Source: JADLCB01 sp964398315
Lineage (GTDB): Bacteria > Planctomycetota > Phycisphaerae > Tepidisphaerales > Tepidisphaeraceae
Direction: 5' to 3'
Assembly (NCBI GenBank): GCA_964398315.1
Contig: CAYNMV010000016.1
Location: forward strand, 5,421-69,420
DNA: 64,000 bases
Shown here: positions 61,238-64,000 of the stretch, in pieces
How the letters are laid out: every line of letters starts with the position of its first letter
Numbering within the stretch: the first letter of the stretch is position 1
The notes under the pieces: model-generated
Databases searched by the model: none
Told to the model about the DNA's origin: nothing
What the model saw: only the letters and a program-made list of their open reading frames with translations
Translations under genes and position numbers: made by a program

Positions 61238-61516
61238 TCAGGCCGACGCCATGGGGGATTCATCATTCACCCACCAGGTCGTGGCGGTCATGGTGGTGGC
61301 CCGGGTGGTGGCGCCCACCCAGGTGCTGCAGATGGCGGCAGCGTGCCGCGCCTGCTCGGGGGTATCGAAAATTTGCTCGATGCTCTTCTGGTTCCGTGGG
61401 TTGCGCCAGGCACGGACGAACTGTCCCACGGTGTGGATGTTCATAATGTGCTGCAGTGGCAGCGCGATCTCCGATCGCATGACCTGGTCCAGTGGCACAT
61501 TCATCACGGGGTTCAT
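61238..61516 (-). CDS. Small protein of unknown function
   Basis: 92 residues from the ATG at 61516, with AAGGAAAGG about 10 nt upstream; an in-frame ATG at 61576 is possible. The sequence MNPVMNVPLDQVMRSEIALP with LQHIMNIHTVGQFVRAWRNP and IFDTPEQARHAAAICSTWVG is well behaved (mixed amphipathic helices, no long low-complexity run), unlike the overlapping + strand frame. There is no signal peptide or membrane helix. I recognise no family. Confidence 0.5.
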   Translation of the reverse strand: MNPVMNVPLDQVMRSEIALPLQHIMNIHTVGQFVRAWRNPRNQKSIEQIFDTPEQARHAAAICSTWVGATTRATTMTATTWWVNDESPMASA

Positions 61517-61934
61517 CGGCAACAGCCCTTTCCTTGCGCCCGCAACGCCTGAACGGAGCGTCCCATGCGGGGGCACCCAATATCAGACAGCCGCCAAGGC
61601 GGAAGGTTTGTACAAGGCGGGGATGGATACGGAAAAAAACCGACCATCCCTGCCCTGCCTAGCCCATTCGAAAGCCGGCGTCGCCATCCATGGCGATCGC
61701 CCCACTTGCCCTATCGGCCGCATTGCACGACCCGATGAGGCGGACACGGTAATAATTCATTCGGACAAGTCAACCAATATTATCGAACCCATCCCGCCCG
61801 CCCAGCCCGCCAGGGGCTCCGTTTGGCCGCTGTAGCCCTTTGGCCTGCAAGTACATATGATTGAAGTAAGATTTTCTACGATGTCGTGTGGGAAATCGCC
61901 TTCTCCACCGCTTATCCACCGCTGCCGGCTCGTG
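61517..61934. other. Divergent intergenic region of 418 bases
   Basis: Between the small minus-strand gene and the pseudouridine synthase. It contains an AT-rich patch with TATTAT at 61778-61783, a possible -10 for the + strand gene. No other gene, repeat or structured RNA recognised. Confidence 0.4.
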
Positions 61935-63011
61935 ATGACTGAACGCGATCTGATGCCTGATAATCCGCTCGACCCCGAGGCCATCCAGGAAGATCCCGGG
62001 GAAAGCGATGTGGTCCATTTCAAGTGGCGCATCGGCAAGAACCTGACAAGGCGCATCGACCAGTATCTGGTCGACCGGGTCGGGTACTTGTCGCGCGCCA
62101 GCGTGCAGCGGGTGATCGACAATGGGCTGGTCACGGTCAACGGGCGGGTGGTGAAGGCCAGCTACCGGCCGCGTGAGAACGATCAGGTGGAGATGGTCGC
62201 CCCGCCGCAGCCGGTTAACGAAATCTTGCCCGAGCCGATCCCGCTCGACATCGTCTACGAGGATGACCATCTGCTGGCGTTGAACAAGCAGGCCGACCTG
62301 ATCATCCACCCCGCCCGCGGCCGGTGGACCGGTACCCTCGTCAACGGCCTGGTTCACTACGGCGCCAAGTGGTCCACCATCAACGGCAGCTGGCGTCCGG
62401 GCATCCTCCACCGCCTGGATCGCAACACCACCGGCATCATGCTGGTGGCCAAGACCGATGAGGCCCACTGGCGCGTCGCCCGCCAGTTCGAGAACCGCAC
62501 GATCCAGAAAACCTATATGGCGCTCTGCCATGGCGTGCCCGAGTTGCTCAGTGATGTGATCGACATGCCCATTGGCAAGGATCGCTACATCCGCGAGAAG
62601 CAGGCCGTGCGCAAGGAATCCGCCGGGGGCAAGCCTGCCATCACCCTCTACGAGGTGCAGAAAATCTTCGACGCCCCCGAGCAGATGCAGCTTGCCAACA
62701 GTGAGCATGCCCACGACCGCAAGAACCCCCCGCCCCCCCAGCGCTTCAGCCTGATCAAGCTGACGCCGAAAACCGGCCGCACGCATCAACTGCGCGTCCA
62801 CATGAGCCACAAGGGTTTTCCCATGGTCGGCGACACCATGTACGGCGGCCGCATCTTCGAACTGGGCGACTTCCGCTTCGAGCGCCAGGCACTGCACGCA
62901 TACGAAATCAGCTTCACCCACCCGATCACGCTGGAGCAGATGACCCTCCAGGCCCCCCTGCCGCCGGACATGCAGAAGCTGATCGAGCTGCTGGCGCCGG
63001 CGGAGGGGTAG
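61935..63011 (+). CDS. RluA/RluD-family ribosomal pseudouridine synthase
   Basis: 358 residues from the ATG at 61935; ATGs at 61857 and 61953 share the frame and no start has a strong ribosome-binding site. Residues ~25-95 hold an S4 RNA-binding domain (RRIDQYLVDRVGYLSRASVQ). The catalytic domain has GILHRLDRNTTGIMLVAKT with the catalytic Asp (D162), LALNKQADLIIHPARG, and KTGRTHQLRVHMSHKGFPMVGD. It isomerises uridines in 23S rRNA. A hydrophilic insertion (about MQLANSEHAHDRKNPPPPQR) lies before the last motif. Confidence 0.9.
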   Translation: MTERDLMPDNPLDPEAIQEDPGESDVVHFKWRIGKNLTRRIDQYLVDRVGYLSRASVQRVIDNGLVTVNGRVVKASYRPRENDQVEMVAPPQPVNEILPEPIPLDIVYEDDHLLALNKQADLIIHPARGRWTGTLVNGLVHYGAKWSTINGSWRPGILHRLDRNTTGIMLVAKTDEAHWRVARQFENRTIQKTYMALCHGVPELLSDVIDMPIGKDRYIREKQAVRKESAGGKPAITLYEVQKIFDAPEQMQLANSEHAHDRKNPPPPQRFSLIKLTPKTGRTHQLRVHMSHKGFPMVGDTMYGGRIFELGDFRFERQALHAYEISFTHPITLEQMTLQAPLPPDMQKLIELLAPAEG

Positions 63012-63278
63012 TTATTCGTTGTCATTCGGTGGAGATGCGGCACCACGTATAGCCCCTGCTCATATTGGGCGCGGGTTCACCTGAAAAGCGCTTGGCAGGT
63101 ATGATGAACAGGCGGAATGATTCGACGCAGCGCTGGAATGCTCGCCTGTATCATCGGTGCGGCCATGTTTCGGTACTTCGCATGGGCGGCCAGCCGTCGT
63201 CGGCCTTTCCCCCTCCCCCTGCCATCCGCGCCCGATTTCTGCTAATCTACCGGCTTCCAAACACAAGGGAGCCAAACG
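63012..63278. other. Intergenic region upstream of frr
   Basis: 267 bases. TTGGCA at 63092-63097 could serve as a -35 but no good -10 follows. No gene or hairpin stands out. Confidence 0.35.
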
Positions 63279-63839
63279 ATGCCAGTCGATGATGTGCTGC
63301 TGGATTGTGAAGAGAGCATGGAGAAGGCCGTGGAGCATCTGCGGCACGAGCTGCGGGCGATCCGCACCGGGCGGGCAACGCCAGCGCTGGTGGAGCACAT
63401 CCAGGTGGAGTATTACGGAGCGCCCACCGCCCTGAAGAGCATCGCGTCGATCTCGGTGCCCGAGGCGACCCAACTGCTCATCAAGCCTTTCAGCCCGCAG
63501 GACACCAAGGCGATCGAGAAGGCGATCAATGACAGCAAGATCGGCCTCACCCCGCACTCCGATGGCAAGCAGATCCGCCTGGTCCTTCCGCCACTGAGCC
63601 AGGAACGGCGGCTGCAGCTGGTCGGCCAGTGCAAGCAGTTCGCCGAGTCCGCCAAGGTCTCGATCCGCAACGCCCGCCGCGATGCCAACAAGGTCCTCGA
63701 GACTGAGCAAAAAGGCGGCCTGATGAGTGAGGACGACCTGACCAAGGCCAAGGAGCAGGTGCAGGAACTGACCAAGACCTACGAAGCCAAGGTCGATGAA
63801 CTGGTGGAGCACAAGCGGAAGGAAGTCATGGAGGTGTGA
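63279..63839 (+). CDS. frr: Ribosome recycling factor
   Basis: 186 residues, AAGGGAG before the ATG; the usual RRF length. Features: EESMEKAVEHLRHELRAIRTGRATPALVEHIQVEYYG at the N-terminus, SISVPEATQLLIKPF, IRLVLPPLSQERRLQLVGQC (the hinge region), and a long C-terminal helix with LTKAKEQVQELTKTYEAKVD. With EF-G it splits post-termination ribosomes. In most bacteria frr follows pyrH, tsf and rpsB; here the upstream gene is the pseudouridine synthase, so the canonical cluster is broken. A strong hairpin terminator follows. Confidence 0.95.
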   Translation: MPVDDVLLDCEESMEKAVEHLRHELRAIRTGRATPALVEHIQVEYYGAPTALKSIASISVPEATQLLIKPFSPQDTKAIEKAINDSKIGLTPHSDGKQIRLVLPPLSQERRLQLVGQCKQFAESAKVSIRNARRDANKVLETEQKGGLMSEDDLTKAKEQVQELTKTYEAKVDELVEHKRKEVMEV

Positions 63840-63844
63840 ATCTT

Positions 63845-63888
63845 CAAGCCGGTGGCGTGCGCGAGGGTTCGGGCACGCCACCGGCTTG
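63845..63888 (+). terminator. Hairpin terminator after frr
   Basis: Perfect 16-bp stem CAAGCCGGTGGCGTGC / GCACGCCACCGGCTTG with a 12-nt loop, 5 nt after the frr stop. No long T-run. Confidence 0.7.
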
Positions 63889-63910
63889 AGGCGGCCACAT
63901 CATCCCCACT

Positions 63911-64000
63911 TGGGCGGGGGGGTGGGCCGGGCGGGCTGGGGGGGGGGGGCGGGTGGGGGGGGGGGGGTGGGGGGGGCGGGGGGGGGGGGGGGGGGGGGGG
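63911..64000. other. Low-complexity poly-G contig end
   Basis: The last ~90 bases are almost all G with a few T and C. This is the pattern of no-signal base calls in two-colour sequencing at a contig end, not credible genomic sequence. Confidence 0.85.

Noticed and set aside
60852..61835. 327-residue + strand ORF after malQ
   Set aside because: Starts inside malQ in another frame, no domain, and the minus-strand ORF at 61238-61516 has a ribosome-binding site and better composition.
63060..63881. 273-residue minus-strand ORF
   Set aside because: Antisense to frr; composition is of a shadow frame.
1..64000. CRISPR arrays, tRNA or rRNA genes, insertion sequences, prophage
   Set aside because: No regularly spaced repeats, cloverleaf-like or rRNA-like sequence, transposase or phage gene could be recognised by eye; tRNAscan-SE and ISfinder searches would settle small cases.

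Overview
The window reads as one scaffold of a GC-rich, probably uncultured member of the Planctomycetota, most likely class Phycisphaerae. The evidence is nine proteins with C-terminal PEP-CTERM sorting signals, four secreted prepilin-like proteins with an H-X9-DG type C-terminus, a planctomycete-style LExRRLLS motif at the start of the first gene, and typical gene content (GntR/LacI hybrid regulator, DUF6785-like membrane protein, GH5, S1C proteases). A run of exactly 100 Ns (4098-4197) and a poly-G tail (63911-64000) indicate a draft or metagenome assembly. No rRNA, tRNA, CRISPR array, transposase or phage gene was seen.

Layout. 1-4.1 kb: the N-terminal part of a large dockerin-like surface protein that runs off the left edge, a PEP-CTERM protein, and a polytopic membrane protein cut by the N gap. 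4.3-13.4 kb: a carbohydrate-responsive locus with a GntR/LacI-type regulator and its probable operators, a GH5 glycosidase, four PEP-CTERM proteins and three prepilin-like secreted proteins; two [PEP-CTERM + prepilin] cassettes look like a tandem duplication. 13.7-24.0 kb: a tightly packed + strand cluster with 4-nt overlaps: GNAT acetyltransferase, AMP-dependent acyl ligase, class I HMG-CoA reductase, UbiA prenyltransferase, a PEP-synthase-like phosphotransferase, a BtaA-like (DUF3419) aminocarboxypropyltransferase and a phytol/dolichol-kinase-like membrane protein. This is the best candidate for an undescribed pathway: it looks dedicated to an isoprenoid or prenylated polar lipid. A membrane glycosyltransferase-like protein and RibH follow.

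27.1-39.1 kb is mainly housekeeping: two different malate dehydrogenases, an orphan LivF-like ATPase, a phosphonate-type ABC importer in which ATPase and permease are one polypeptide (PhnC-PhnE) with its PhnD, a hydroxyacid dehydrogenase, an HtrA-type protease followed by a paralogue without the catalytic triad, and a PfkB sugar kinase. 39.4-47.1 kb holds three TPR-type proteins, an unnamed conserved protein with an XRE regulator, and LeuC with a clear intrinsic terminator.

47.5-59.2 kb is a second carbohydrate-type locus: two lone PEP-CTERM proteins, a DUF1772-like membrane protein, AraC and ROK regulators, then PEP-CTERM protein, prepilin-like protein, two clan-A-like glycoside hydrolases (one carrying its own PEP-CTERM signal) and a FAD-dependent oxidoreductase. 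The window closes with MalQ, a small unknown gene, an RluD-type pseudouridine synthase and ribosome recycling factor. Recurrent logic: a regulator next to secreted glycosidases, exosortase-sorted surface proteins and pseudopilin-like secreted proteins, suggesting two planctomycete-style polysaccharide utilisation loci.
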